Assembly (NCBI RefSeq): GCF_000348945.1
Contig: NZ_AOCK01000005.1
Span: forward strand, 186,001-250,000
DNA: 64,000 bases
Direction: 5' to 3'
Source: Paeniglutamicibacter gangotriensis Lz1y
GTDB taxonomy: Bacteria > Actinomycetota > Actinomycetes > Actinomycetales > Micrococcaceae
Shown here: piece after piece, positions 18,027-26,643 of the stretch
Layout of the letters: every line of letters begins with the position of its first letter
Numbering within the stretch: position 1 is the first letter of the stretch
The notes under the pieces: model-generated
What the model was told of the DNA's origin: nothing
What the model saw: only the letters and a program-made list of their open reading frames with translations
Database searches by the model: none
Program-made: the position numbers and the translations under genes

Positions 18027-18698
18027 TCAGTCAGTCAGTCCGGTGACCCGCATGGTGATGTTGATGCGTCCGCTTTCCATCCCGCATGCTTCGGGTGCGG
18101 TTCCGGGCATGACCTTGGTGACGCCATGGTAGGCGAGGCGTGCCGGCCCTCCGAAGACAAAGAGGTCCCCCGAGGCCAAGGAAATATCCTCGTAGGGTTT
18201 GTTTCGGTTCCGAGTGTTGCCGAATCTGAAGGTGCAGGTGTCCCCGATGGATAATGAGACCACCGGGGCGACCGAACGTTCGTCGCGGTCCTGGTGCATG
18301 CCCATCTTGGATTCGTTGCCGTAATAGTTCACCAGGGCGGTGTCCGGGGTGTAGCTCTCCGCCTGTGCGGCATCTCCCGTTGCGGCGTATAACGCCTTGC
18401 GTCCCAAGCGCACCATCCAGTCGGGAAAGGCCAGGACCCGGTTGCCGTTGACGTCAACGGCTTCACGCGTATACGTGTAGGGCCGCCAGTGCCAGCCCAG
18501 GCAGAGGGTCCGGACCGACATTTCGTGGTCGCCGATCTTCGCCGCGCGCGGCGGCACCGGGCCCCTCCCCCATTCGTGGAAGCGTTCAACAATCCAGCGC
18601 TGTTCCTCCACGCTCAACCAGTCCGGAATCCACACAGCACCGGGCGCGAGTTCGCGTCGGGGTCGTTCCAGGAAGCTGTCCGAAAAGAGCATGCCCAT
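18027..18698 (-). CDS. alkB: AlkB-type 2-oxoglutarate/iron DNA demethylase
   Basis: 223 residues. Oxidative repair of N-alkylated bases (1-methyladenine, 3-methylcytosine). The Fe(II) ligands are His135 and Asp137 in MHQDRDE and His191 in AYHGVTK; Arg211 and Arg217 in GRINITMRVTG bind 2-oxoglutarate. NYYGNESKMGMHQDRDE closely matches the family. Together with ogt at 4513 it gives the window two direct-reversal alkylation repair genes, though they are not in one operon. Confidence 0.93.
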   Translation of the reverse strand: MGMLFSDSFLERPRRELAPGAVWIPDWLSVEEQRWIVERFHEWGRGPVPPRAAKIGDHEMSVRTLCLGWHWRPYTYTREAVDVNGNRVLAFPDWMVRLGRKALYAATGDAAQAESYTPDTALVNYYGNESKMGMHQDRDERSVAPVVSLSIGDTCTFRFGNTRNRNKPYEDISLASGDLFVFGGPARLAYHGVTKVMPGTAPEACGMESGRINITMRVTGLTD

Positions 18699-18764
18699 GA
18701 TCGGTCTCCTTGCTTGCTGGAACGCCCCAGATTGCGGGGCCGCGCGCCCCTCATGAGCGTCGCG

Positions 18765-19919
18765 TTAGCTGACGTTAGCCGCGTGCGGGTATTCCGCGCT
18801 CCGGTGTTGGAATTCGAGAATAGCCGGATTCCGGATCACACCGTCTTGGATTTCAATGGCGCGATCAATGGTCTCGTTTTTTTTCCATGCCGCAGGCCCC
18901 TCCAGCACTACGTCCAGGAACGGCAGGAGCCCGTCGCTGATTTCCCAGCTTGCGGAGTTCCAGAGGTACGACGGCGAGTGATCGACCGCGTAGTAGTTGA
19001 TGTTCTGGCCCACGCTGAACATGGGGTCAACGAACGTGGTCGGCTTGGCCCATTCGAAGCCCATGCCCTCATCACAGGAAACATCGACGATGATGCTTCC
19101 CGGGGTGAACGCGCCGAGATCCTCGGTGCGCAGGTACATCAAGGGTGCGTTAGGGTCCTGCAACGTGCAGTTCACCACGATGTCACTCTCGGCGAGGAAC
19201 GGTGCCAAGGGCAACTTGCCCTCATCGGTGATCACTTCGCTGAGGTTCGGTCCGCCATCGTGCTCAAACTGCACCAAGGTGGCTCCGTGAATGGGTGCGG
19301 CCACGGCAGCCACCGAGCGGCCGGTAAGTACTCGCACATCGTGGATCCCGTGTCCCCGCAATGCGGTGACGGCACCGCGGGCGGTCGCCCCGAATCCGAT
19401 GACGACGGCAGAAAGCCGGCGTCCGTAGTCACCGGTGACGCCGCAGAGCTGCAACGCATGAAGCACCGAAGCGTAGCCTGCCAACTCATTGTTCTTGTGG
19501 AAGACGTGCAACCCGAAGCTACCGTCCGTGCCCCAGTGGTTCATGGCTTCGAAGGCGATGAGGGTGAGTTGCTTTTCCACGGCCAGCTGCGTGAGCGCAG
19601 TGTCTTGGACGCAGTGTGGCCAGCCCCAGAGCGTTTGGCCTTCGCGCATTTCCTCGAGGTCGGCCAGCTGTGGTTTGGGCAACAGCACGATATCCGCGGA
19701 GGCCAAGACTTCGATGCGCGACGCGATCTTGCCGACAAAAGGTGCCAATTGTTCATCGGTTATTCCACACGGTAACCCGTATCCGGATTCAACCATGATG
19801 CGCTCCCGGAAGCGCTCGTCGATTCGTTCAAAGTGCGCTGGGTGGATCGGCAAACGCCGTTCGTCCGTCTTGTGCGAGGTGGCAATTACGCCCAGTGAAA
19901 GGTCGTTCGTCAAGCTCAT
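18765..19919 (-). CDS. N5-(carboxyethyl)ornithine synthase-like dehydrogenase
   Basis: 384 residues. Belongs to the alanine dehydrogenase / transhydrogenase N-terminal superfamily: an N-terminal substrate domain with TDERRLPIHPAHF and MVESGYG, then a Rossmann domain with VVIGFGATARGAVTALRGHG (about 173-192) and VDVSCDEGMGFEWA. This arrangement fits N5-(1-carboxyethyl)ornithine synthases, which reductively join pyruvate to ornithine. An opine-type or saccharopine-type dehydrogenase remains possible. It stands alone between alkB and a membrane protein. Confidence 0.78.
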   Translation of the reverse strand: MSLTNDLSLGVIATSHKTDERRLPIHPAHFERIDERFRERIMVESGYGLPCGITDEQLAPFVGKIASRIEVLASADIVLLPKPQLADLEEMREGQTLWGWPHCVQDTALTQLAVEKQLTLIAFEAMNHWGTDGSFGLHVFHKNNELAGYASVLHALQLCGVTGDYGRRLSAVVIGFGATARGAVTALRGHGIHDVRVLTGRSVAAVAAPIHGATLVQFEHDGGPNLSEVITDEGKLPLAPFLAESDIVVNCTLQDPNAPLMYLRTEDLGAFTPGSIIVDVSCDEGMGFEWAKPTTFVDPMFSVGQNINYYAVDHSPSYLWNSASWEISDGLLPFLDVVLEGPAAWKKNETIDRAIEIQDGVIRNPAILEFQHRSAEYPHAANVS

Positions 19920-20055
19920 GCGTGGTGTTCTCTTCCTATGTGGAGAGGGTCAAAGTGACCCGCCCCATAGTGGCCACAGTACACTGCCAAGTTTTTTCGC
20001 ATCTTCAATTGGCTGTTCCAACCAGTGATCGACCGTTGGAAATGCGTGGTGTTTA

Positions 20056-21252
20056 TCAGCGCTCCAGGTCCCAGTTCTGCGGCTTTTGGGCATGCGCCTC
20101 ATCGACGGTGATCTTGTCGTTTCTAATCAGCCACGCCGCATAAAGCTCGCGGCGACGATTCATGATATTCCCGGCTGTAAGCATGAACGGTGATAACGAT
20201 GCCATGCCGATTGCGAACGCGAAAACATAAATAACGAACTCGGGGTCCGAGGTACTCCTGGCGATCAAGGCGCCTGAGATGAAAATGGCGGCGGAACCCA
20301 CATATCCGGCAATGGCACTTCCGCGGTTGGCCCGCGCCGACCAAGACAAGTTCTTTGCGTAGAACTTTGCAGGGGCAGGTTTCCCCCGGAGATCAAGTTT
20401 CAAGAGGAAGGCACCAATGGAGCAGCACACGGCCATGATTGCCGCGGCCACCAGCACGGGAACAATCCAGTGATCGTATTCTTCCCCCAGCGCCCATTTG
20501 GCACCCAAGATCGGAGCTAGAAAGCACGTTAAGAACGGACCCATCAAGACCAGCGCCCAGCCGCGAGAACGTTTCCCTGCATAGCCGAAGGCCTGCAGTT
20601 CAAAGCCGGAGGGCTCGCTGTCGATGATACTCGGGCCGGGTACGACGTCCCGGACGGTTCGTGGCGATGAGCCGGAGGATTTCCCGTGTCTGGACAGATA
20701 ACCGGAGTAAAGCTCATCACGATGCAACCGCATGTATCTGGCGCGAAGAAGACCCAGGACTCCGATGGCTATCCCTACCCACATTCCGAACAGAATGCTC
20801 GACACCCGAGGAAGCTCCGGGCCCCACGCCAGGAGCACGACGATCGTTGAATAGATGGCCCCCAGAACCACCAATATGATGCTGGTCTTTTTGTCGTTTC
20901 GAATGGACTGGTCTGCCACGGCAAATGCAACGGACGGCCTGATACGGGCCAGTGCCGCCACGCCTGCTGCGGCCAGGCAGACGAGCAACACTAGGATGCC
21001 GAAATCCGTCATTAGGGCCGCGCCCCACGGCTCGACACGAGTAAGCCAGCGCATCAACAGTGTCGCCCCCGAAGCAAGGTAAATGCCGGAGCCGAAGAGA
21101 ACAATATGTAGGAGCCGAATTCGTCGTTGCACATACCCCAAGGCCATGTATTGGAATTCGAGGGGATCTGGGATCAGCGGATCTTCAACGGTGGGGTCGT
21201 AGCGTTGTTTCATTCGATTCGATGCTCCGCCATTCGCGATGGGTGGTTCCAT
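20056..21252 (-). CDS. Hypothetical multi-pass membrane protein
   Basis: 398 residues, not recognised. About eight hydrophobic segments arranged as two similar halves. Each half starts with a short motif of the type FEYMALGYVQRRIRLLHIVLFG / FELQAFGYAGKRSRGWALVLMG and ends with a soluble RxRxELYxxxLxR segment (RLHRDELYSGYLSRHG; RRRELYAAWLIR). This suggests internal duplication. ATG 21252 has AAGAG upstream; ATG 21273 is also in frame. Confidence 0.65.
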   Translation of the reverse strand: MEPPIANGGASNRMKQRYDPTVEDPLIPDPLEFQYMALGYVQRRIRLLHIVLFGSGIYLASGATLLMRWLTRVEPWGAALMTDFGILVLLVCLAAAGVAALARIRPSVAFAVADQSIRNDKKTSIILVVLGAIYSTIVVLLAWGPELPRVSSILFGMWVGIAIGVLGLLRARYMRLHRDELYSGYLSRHGKSSGSSPRTVRDVVPGPSIIDSEPSGFELQAFGYAGKRSRGWALVLMGPFLTCFLAPILGAKWALGEEYDHWIVPVLVAAAIMAVCCSIGAFLLKLDLRGKPAPAKFYAKNLSWSARANRGSAIAGYVGSAAIFISGALIARSTSDPEFVIYVFAFAIGMASLSPFMLTAGNIMNRRRELYAAWLIRNDKITVDEAHAQKPQNWDLER

Positions 21253-21471
21253 GCTCTTCAAACTTCGCAGCACCCGAAAAACAAGATTACACTCCGTTTG
21301 CCCACCGATTGAGTTTACGTGGGTCTATGTTCTGCAACGCTGCCCGGTTTGATGGCTGCACTGTATTTCATGGTTTGGCTCGGCTTGGTATCACCCCCGC
21401 TAACGGCTCCGGGTCTGTGGGTACCGGGGCTTAGGCTGAAGGTGACACATTCCCTCGGCCCAGGACGGATC

Positions 21472-21939
21472 ATGGAACACCGGACGTTGCGTACCGCACT
21501 TGAAGCAGAACACCGCGATATCGATGGCGGGATCGAAACCTTCTTGGAACAGGTCTCCGAGGAACTCGGATCTACCGAAGAACTTCGCCGTTCATTGGCC
21601 GGTTTGCGCCGACATATTTACCTCGAAGAGGAGTTCTTGTTTCCTCCGTTGAAATCCGCTGGCTTGATGGGGCCGATCTTCGTCATGGAACGCGAGCACG
21701 GTGCCCTCTGGAAAGCCATGGATGAGGTGGATGGTTTGATCGCAGAGAACGACGGAACTGCCGTCCATAAGGCCTGCACCCACATGCTCGAGGTCCTGGC
21801 CAAGCACAATGCCATGGAAGAAAAAGTTATCTATGCGCAGGCCGATGAATTACTGGATCAGTCGGCAGGCCGCGAGCTATTGGAGTTCATGGAGTCGGGT
21901 TCCGCGCCTGCGGGTTGGGTGGCTCATTCTGCCCGCTGA
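21472..21939 (+). CDS. Hemerythrin HHE domain protein
   Basis: 155 residues forming a four-helix bundle predicted to bind a di-iron centre. Likely ligands: His in EAEHRDIDGG, LRRHIYLEEEFLFP, MEREHGALW and LAKHNAMEEKVIY. Proteins of this family sense or handle oxygen or nitric oxide; the exact role here is unknown. ATG 21472 was chosen because it starts the domain; the frame extends upstream without similarity. The next gene starts 37 bp later. Confidence 0.85.
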   Translation: MEHRTLRTALEAEHRDIDGGIETFLEQVSEELGSTEELRRSLAGLRRHIYLEEEFLFPPLKSAGLMGPIFVMEREHGALWKAMDEVDGLIAENDGTAVHKACTHMLEVLAKHNAMEEKVIYAQADELLDQSAGRELLEFMESGSAPAGWVAHSAR

Positions 21940-21976
21940 AAGGGGTGCCGGAGAGACACCGATTAGACTCTCCGAC

Positions 21977-23161
21977 ATGGGCAATCAGAAGAAATCCGTG
22001 ATCGTCACGGTGTGGGTCACAGCAGTGGCGGGGCTGGCATGGCTGCTCAGCGGAGCGATTCGCGGCTGGTTGTTGGGGCACCCGACGCGGCTCCCCGGCC
22101 AGTTTGTGGCGCTGCTCTTCCCAGAAACCCTGGCACGGAGGACCTGGCAGTCGGTCGAACCATGGCCGGCACTACTCGCCTTGGCCTCGGTCGTCACCAT
22201 GATGGCCATCACCGCATTCTTCGTCTGGGTGATCGTGACCCGTTCCGAGCACAGATCTCCTGGTCAACGGCTTGGTTTCTTGTCGCTATGGATGGGTGTG
22301 GTGCTGGCCGCTTTCAGTACTGCTGCATTCACCTCACTCGGCTACATCGTGGCGACGTGGCCACCTGCACGCGTGGCGGCCCTGCTCGATGGAATTGAGC
22401 CCTTATTGTTCGCCGCAGGTTACTGGGGAATCATCTGGGGCTGGATTCCGGCTTGGGTCGGATCGCGACTGACACGATCCGCGGAGTCTTCTCACAAGCA
22501 CAAGCCCGCGACCAAAAGATCCACGGAGTTGGTCCTGCTTCTCAGCGCCGGGGTCCTTGCGGTGGCGCTGATGGCGGCGTTCCCAGCTGCACACCGCTCC
22601 ACCGAAGAAGCCCGTGCCATGTCAGAACCGAGTCCGCCGCCGGTACAGACCCCGGAACCGGTGGTGTACGGGTCCCCCGAGGTATCCCACGCGTTTCAGC
22701 CACCAGGTAAGAACTGGTGCGAGGGTGACGAGGTGGCGATTTCATGGCAGGAGCCGGAGGGAGCGACAGGGCACCGAGGCATGCGTTTCGAACTGACGAA
22801 TACCGGAACCGGGCCTTGCCTACTGGAGTCCTACCCCGATATCGCCTTCGATAACGTGGATGGTTGGGCCATGGACGTACTAGTTGTCCACGGTGGATCG
22901 TTCATGACCGATGACCCCGGAGTTTCGGCGGTCACGGTGTTGCCCGGGCAGGGCGCCCAAGCATTCCTGGGCTGGAACGCCATGGCGGCTGCCGGCGATA
23001 TGCGTACCGGCACCATGTTGGTAGCGCCCTACCCCGGGACATTGCGCCACAGCTCACCGGTTGATTTGGACATCATCGACGGCGGCGCAGTATCTCTCAC
23101 CGCATGGGCACCGATCAAGGAAGAGTCTGCGGCAATAAAAAACACCCGCCCTAAACCGTGA
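21977..23161 (+). CDS. Membrane protein with C-terminal DUF4232 domain
   Basis: 394 residues. About five membrane segments in residues 1-215, then a linker rich in Pro and Glu (SEPSPPPVQTPEPVV) and an extracellular domain resembling DUF4232: MRFELTNTGTGPCLLESYPDI, VTVLPGQGAQAFLGWNA, with a Cys pair at WCEGD and GPCL. DUF4232 is found in actinobacterial secreted and lipoproteins; its function is unknown. The stop lies within a bidirectional terminator shared with the tRNA gene opposite. Confidence 0.8.
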   Translation: MGNQKKSVIVTVWVTAVAGLAWLLSGAIRGWLLGHPTRLPGQFVALLFPETLARRTWQSVEPWPALLALASVVTMMAITAFFVWVIVTRSEHRSPGQRLGFLSLWMGVVLAAFSTAAFTSLGYIVATWPPARVAALLDGIEPLLFAAGYWGIIWGWIPAWVGSRLTRSAESSHKHKPATKRSTELVLLLSAGVLAVALMAAFPAAHRSTEEARAMSEPSPPPVQTPEPVVYGSPEVSHAFQPPGKNWCEGDEVAISWQEPEGATGHRGMRFELTNTGTGPCLLESYPDIAFDNVDGWAMDVLVVHGGSFMTDDPGVSAVTVLPGQGAQAFLGWNAMAAAGDMRTGTMLVAPYPGTLRHSSPVDLDIIDGGAVSLTAWAPIKEESAAIKNTRPKP

Positions 23162-23176
23162 GGTTTCGAGCGGGTG
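23137..23176 (-). terminator. Terminator of tRNA-Ala(CGC)
   Basis: CACCCGC (23143-23149) pairs with GCGGGTG (23170-23176), with an inner AAACC/GGTTT stem. On the minus strand it is followed by six T residues (23137-23142). It overlaps the 3' end of the DUF4232 gene. Confidence 0.85.
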
Positions 23177-23184
23177 CCGATGTG

Positions 23185-23257
23185 TGGAGCTTAGGGGAAT
23201 TGAACCCCTGACCTTTTCGTTGCGAACGAAACGCTCTACCAACTGAGCTAAAGCCCC
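23185..23257 (-). tRNA. tRNA-Ala (anticodon CGC)
   Basis: Acceptor GGGGCTT/AAGCTCC with the G3-U70 alanine pair, D arm GCTC/GAGC, anticodon stem TTTCG/CGAAA with loop TTCGCAA giving CGC, T arm AGGGG/CCCCT, discriminator A, no encoded CCA. Confidence 0.96.
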
Positions 23258-23335
23258 GGGTCGAGGGAGAATCCCACAACATTTTTAGCCTAGACCCGCG
23301 GTGGCTTACGCGCAAAATCGATGGGTCCACCGCAC

Positions 23336-23554
23336 CTAGGCTTCGTCTTTCTCCGCAGCGCCGGCGTCAATGGATTCCCGCGCTGCGGTGTATTGACGCT
23401 GGATATAGGCTTCCAATTCGCTGCGCTCCACGCGCCAGACGCCACGACCGCCGATCTTGATGGCGGGAAGATCACCGCTGCGCACCAAGGAACGCACCTG
23501 TGGCAGGTTTACATTCAACTCGTCGGCGACGTCTTCTAGACGCATGAACCTCAT
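23336..23554 (-). CDS. Small excisionase-type helix-turn-helix protein
   Basis: 72 residues. A winged-helix MerR/excisionase-type fold (MRLEDVADELNVNLPQVRSL, then IKIGGRGVWRVERSELEAYI) as in a small DNA-binding protein conserved across actinobacteria. It starts at ATG 23554, where the domain starts; a longer frame to 23656 is not supported. No phage genes are near, so it is a host regulator of unknown target. Confidence 0.85.
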   Translation of the reverse strand: MRFMRLEDVADELNVNLPQVRSLVRSGDLPAIKIGGRGVWRVERSELEAYIQRQYTAARESIDAGAAEKDEA

Positions 23555-23661
23555 GTATTGAAGGCTACCCGTTGGTGCGATTGCCCAACCGCCTTCAGAC
23601 ACTATTGTGGATAACTTTTGTCCATTCGGGCCGATGAATCGCACCGTGCAGCCCAAACGAC

Positions 23662-23713
23662 AAGAGTGGCCAGCGGTGACTCCAAGTTCTTGGAATCGTT
23701 GCGGACCACTCTT
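23662..23713. other. Extended stem-loop between HTH gene and Lrp gene
   Basis: Outer arms AAGAGTGG (23662-23669) and CCACTCTT (23706-23713) enclose an inner hairpin TCCAAG/CTTGGA (23681-23694). It lies more than 100 bp upstream of two divergent genes and is not placed as a terminator of either. Function unknown. Confidence 0.4.
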
Positions 23714-23947
23714 AGTCTGCGACCTGAGACCTTGTAGGCCAACCTGTAGCGCGCCCGGGATTTGGTCCCGCTACGGGGGTCTGCTCTCCGTAGCTTGTGA
23801 CCTTGGTTGAGCTTCTAACAACTACTAAAGCAACAACCGGGCATACCGCGCAACACAGTTGGGGTTCACTGATCATTCTGACTAACATGGAGCGGTAGCC
23901 ACCGAACAACTTGGTCAATCTGACTGAACATAGGCAAAGGAGCCCGG

Positions 23948-24424
23948 ATGACGCCGGAATCGTACCAACTCGACGATACGGACAGGCGCATTCTCTTGGC
24001 CCTGGACGAGGACCCACGGGTCCCCACCATGATGCTGGCGCAACGCTTAGGACTGGCTCGCGGCACCGTGCAAACCCGTATGGAACGGCTCGCTGCTTCC
24101 GGCGCATTGCGGCCCAACTCCAGCCGCATCAAGCCCGCATCGATCGGACGAGGAGTCTCGGCCATGGTCAGTGCGGAACTTGACCAGTCTCATCTTGACG
24201 AGGCGATAGAAGCCTTGCGTAGGATCCCTGAGGTCCTTGAGTGTGTGGCCCCGGCCGGCGACACCGACCTGCTTATCCGCGCGGTGGCTACCGATCCCGA
24301 CGATCTCTACCGGGTCAGCGAGGAAATCCGGCTGTGCCCGGGAATCACCCGGACCTCAACCTCGATGATCTTGCGCGATGTAATCCCGTATCGCACCACG
24401 GAGCTTTTGAACCGCCTCCGTTAG
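23948..24424 (+). CDS. Lrp/AsnC-family regulator
   Basis: 158 residues. N-terminal helix-turn-helix (DDTDRRILLALDEDP, then RLGLARGTVQTRMERLAASG) and the C-terminal RAM effector domain (APAGDTDLLIRAVATDPDDLY). Members often sense amino acids. It faces the acyl-CoA dehydrogenase/ETF operon tail to tail, which fits a regulator of branched-chain amino acid breakdown, but this is inference. AAAGGAG precedes ATG 23948. Confidence 0.9.
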   Translation: MTPESYQLDDTDRRILLALDEDPRVPTMMLAQRLGLARGTVQTRMERLAASGALRPNSSRIKPASIGRGVSAMVSAELDQSHLDEAIEALRRIPEVLECVAPAGDTDLLIRAVATDPDDLYRVSEEIRLCPGITRTSTSMILRDVIPYRTTELLNRLR

Positions 24425-24460
24425 CCAACGGCGCCCATCTTCAGGGCGCCGACCGGCTAA
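24421..24460. terminator. Bidirectional terminator spanning both stop codons
   Basis: Nested arms TTAGCC/GGCTAA (24421-24426, 24455-24460) and CGGCGCCC/GGGCGCCG (24429-24436, 24444-24451). The outer arms contain the stop codons of the Lrp and acyl-CoA dehydrogenase genes, which converge here with only 32 bp between them. Confidence 0.8.
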
Positions 24461-25593
24461 CGCTCCACGGCCAGGCGTCCAACGATCAGCCGCATGATTT
24501 CGTTGCTGCCCTCCAGGATCTGGTGCACCCGCAGATCGCGCACGATCTTCTCGATCCCGTATTCGGAGAGGTAACCATAGCCACCGTGCAACTGCAGGGC
24601 GGTGTTGGCCGCGTTGAATCCCGCGTCAGTGGCAACGCGCTTGGCCATGGCACAGAGTCGCACGGTGTCCTTGGTGCCACGTTCCAGGGCGTCGGCGGCC
24701 CTCCAGATCATGGTGCGCGCGGTTTCCAATTCGATTTCCATATCGGCGATGGCAAAGAGCAGTGCCTGTTGGCTGATCAACGGTTTGCCAAAGGCCTCGC
24801 GTTCCTTCAGGTAGGCAATCGATTTGTCCAGTGCTGCCTGGCCGCCGCCGATGGAGCACGCCCCAATGTTTACCCGCCCTCCGTTCAGGCCCTTCATCGC
24901 GATCCCGAACCCTGTGCCTTCTTCACCCAGACGGTTTCCCACCGGGATGCGCACGTCTTCCATGACCACCTGACGGGTGGGTTGGGCGTTCCAGCCCATT
25001 TTGGCTTCTAGTGCTCCGAAGGAGAGGCCTTCGGTGCCGTCGGGGACGATGAATGCTGTGATCCCTGCACTGCCGGTGTCTGCGGTGCGCGCCATCACCA
25101 GATACACCCCGGAGGACCCGGCGCCGGAGATGAACTGCTTGGTCCCGTTGAGCACATAGTGCTCCCCATCGAGGACCGCACGGGTGCTCAGTGCAGCGGC
25201 GTCGGATCCCGCCCCGGGCTCGGTGAGGCAGTAGCTGCCCAGCGATTCCATGGAGCACAGCCCCGGTAGCCAGGCGGCATGCTGCTCGTCGTTGCCGAAC
25301 TTGTCGATCATCCACGCGACCATGTTGTGGATGGAGATGTAGGCAGCGATCGTGGGATCGGCCTTGGAGAGTTCCTCGAAAATCAGCGCGGCGTCCAGCC
25401 GGCTCATGCCCGAGCCTCCGGATTCTTCCCTCACGTAGATGCCGCCCATGCCCAGTTCCCCGGCCTGGGCCAACACGTCCACCGGGAAATGGTGGTCACG
25501 GTCCCAGGCTGCTGCGTGCGGGGCGATGTTCTCGGTAGCGAAGTCGGCCACCATCTCCACGATGGAGACTTGGTCCTCGGTCAGGTCAAACAT
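24457..25593 (-). CDS. Acyl-CoA dehydrogenase, isobutyryl-CoA dehydrogenase-like
   Basis: 378 residues. FAD enzyme that forms a 2,3-double bond in an acyl-CoA and passes electrons to ETF. Seen: CLTEPGAGSDAAALSTRA, NGTKQFISGAGSSG, LHGGYGYLSEYGIEKIVRDL and the terminal ILEGSNEIMR with the catalytic Glu at about 361. The sequence looks closest to branched-chain (isobutyryl-CoA) dehydrogenases; substrate is inferred. ATG 25593 has GGGAG upstream. The same frame stays open across the next gene, but that part is not homologous. Last gene of the etf operon. Confidence 0.92.
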   Translation of the reverse strand: MFDLTEDQVSIVEMVADFATENIAPHAAAWDRDHHFPVDVLAQAGELGMGGIYVREESGGSGMSRLDAALIFEELSKADPTIAAYISIHNMVAWMIDKFGNDEQHAAWLPGLCSMESLGSYCLTEPGAGSDAAALSTRAVLDGEHYVLNGTKQFISGAGSSGVYLVMARTADTGSAGITAFIVPDGTEGLSFGALEAKMGWNAQPTRQVVMEDVRIPVGNRLGEEGTGFGIAMKGLNGGRVNIGACSIGGGQAALDKSIAYLKEREAFGKPLISQQALLFAIADMEIELETARTMIWRAADALERGTKDTVRLCAMAKRVATDAGFNAANTALQLHGGYGYLSEYGIEKIVRDLRVHQILEGSNEIMRLIVGRLAVER

Positions 25594-25652
25594 GCGGTGC
25601 TCCCTTGGGGCGTTGGTGGTGTGCACGGACGAATTTCGACGGCCTGAGCCGG

Positions 25653-26585
25653 CTATTTGCCGACCTTGCCGGTCAGCGAGGCCAGCGGGCGTAGGAACAC
25701 CGGCTGAGCCAGGAACCAGACGCCCACGATGACCACGATGGAGACCGCGAACAGGATCAGGCCCGTCCAGGATGTGGTGTCGTTGGAGGCGTACATGTGG
25801 TTCAGGTTGCGTAGGGCGCCGGTGGCCAGCACCAGGGCCACGTGCACCACGGTGAAGGCGACGAAGTAGATCATCACCGGGAAGTGCAGGGCGCGGGCCG
25901 CTTCCATCGGGTAGGCCTTGTTCAGGGCCACGGCCTTCTTGGGCCAGGCTCCGGACATCCGCAGTCCGGTGATGATCGCTAACGGAGCGGCGATAAAGAC
26001 GGTGGTGAAGTAGGCCAGTAGCTGCAGCGCGTTGTAGTTGACCCAGCCGTCCTCGATCGGCCAGTTTAGCGAGAGGTATTGCAACCCCGCGGAGAGCGCG
26101 TTGGGGAATACGTCCCAACTGGTGGGCACGATGCGCACCCACTGGCCGGAGGCGAAGAGCACGATGATGAACACGATGCCGTTCAGGACCCACAGGGCGT
26201 CCAAGCACAGGTGGAACCAGAGCTCGAGGCTGATGCGTGCTGGTGCGCCCTTGGTGCGGATCAATCCCTTGTTGTTGCGCACCCAGTGCGCCGCTGGGCG
26301 CGTGGTGGTGCGCACCTGCCAGCCGGTGCGCACGATGAGCACCAGGAAGAACATGTTCAAAAAGTGTTGCCAACCCAACCATGCGGGGAAACCCGTGGGT
26401 GAGCCATCGGGCAGTGCCGAATGCCCGGTGTAGGTTTCCATCCATGTTTTGACCGGTTCGAGGGTGACCAGCCAACGGGCCGCGAAGACGGCGATGAGCA
26501 GCAAGACGACCAGGGATCCGGCGATCAGACCGGCTCGCGCCCATTTGTTGGGTGCCTGCTTATGGGGGGTGGACCGGGCGGTCAT
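25653..26585 (-). CDS. Membrane cytochrome b-type protein
   Basis: 310 residues with about six membrane segments. Resembles cytochrome b561 / formate dehydrogenase gamma-type b-haem subunits: His residues in WLGWQHFLNMFFLVLI, ELWFHLCLDALWVLNG, AARALHFPVMIYF and FTVVHVALVLATG are placed to bind two haems. It lies between etfA and the acyl-CoA dehydrogenase, with gaps of about 58 bp each side. This suggests a route for electrons between ETF and the membrane quinone pool. The function is inferred. Confidence 0.75.
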   Translation of the reverse strand: MTARSTPHKQAPNKWARAGLIAGSLVVLLLIAVFAARWLVTLEPVKTWMETYTGHSALPDGSPTGFPAWLGWQHFLNMFFLVLIVRTGWQVRTTTRPAAHWVRNNKGLIRTKGAPARISLELWFHLCLDALWVLNGIVFIIVLFASGQWVRIVPTSWDVFPNALSAGLQYLSLNWPIEDGWVNYNALQLLAYFTTVFIAAPLAIITGLRMSGAWPKKAVALNKAYPMEAARALHFPVMIYFVAFTVVHVALVLATGALRNLNHMYASNDTTSWTGLILFAVSIVVIVGVWFLAQPVFLRPLASLTGKVGK

Positions 26586-26643
26586 CTGTGGTGCCTCGCG
26601 TTCGTGGGTGGGTGTGGATATCCGGGCAGGTGCCGCAGGTTCG

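Noticed and set aside
25594-26544. N-terminal extension of the acyl-CoA dehydrogenase frame to 695 residues
   Set aside because: The extension runs through the cytochrome b gene in another frame and is Arg/His-rich without homology; the family starts at 25593.
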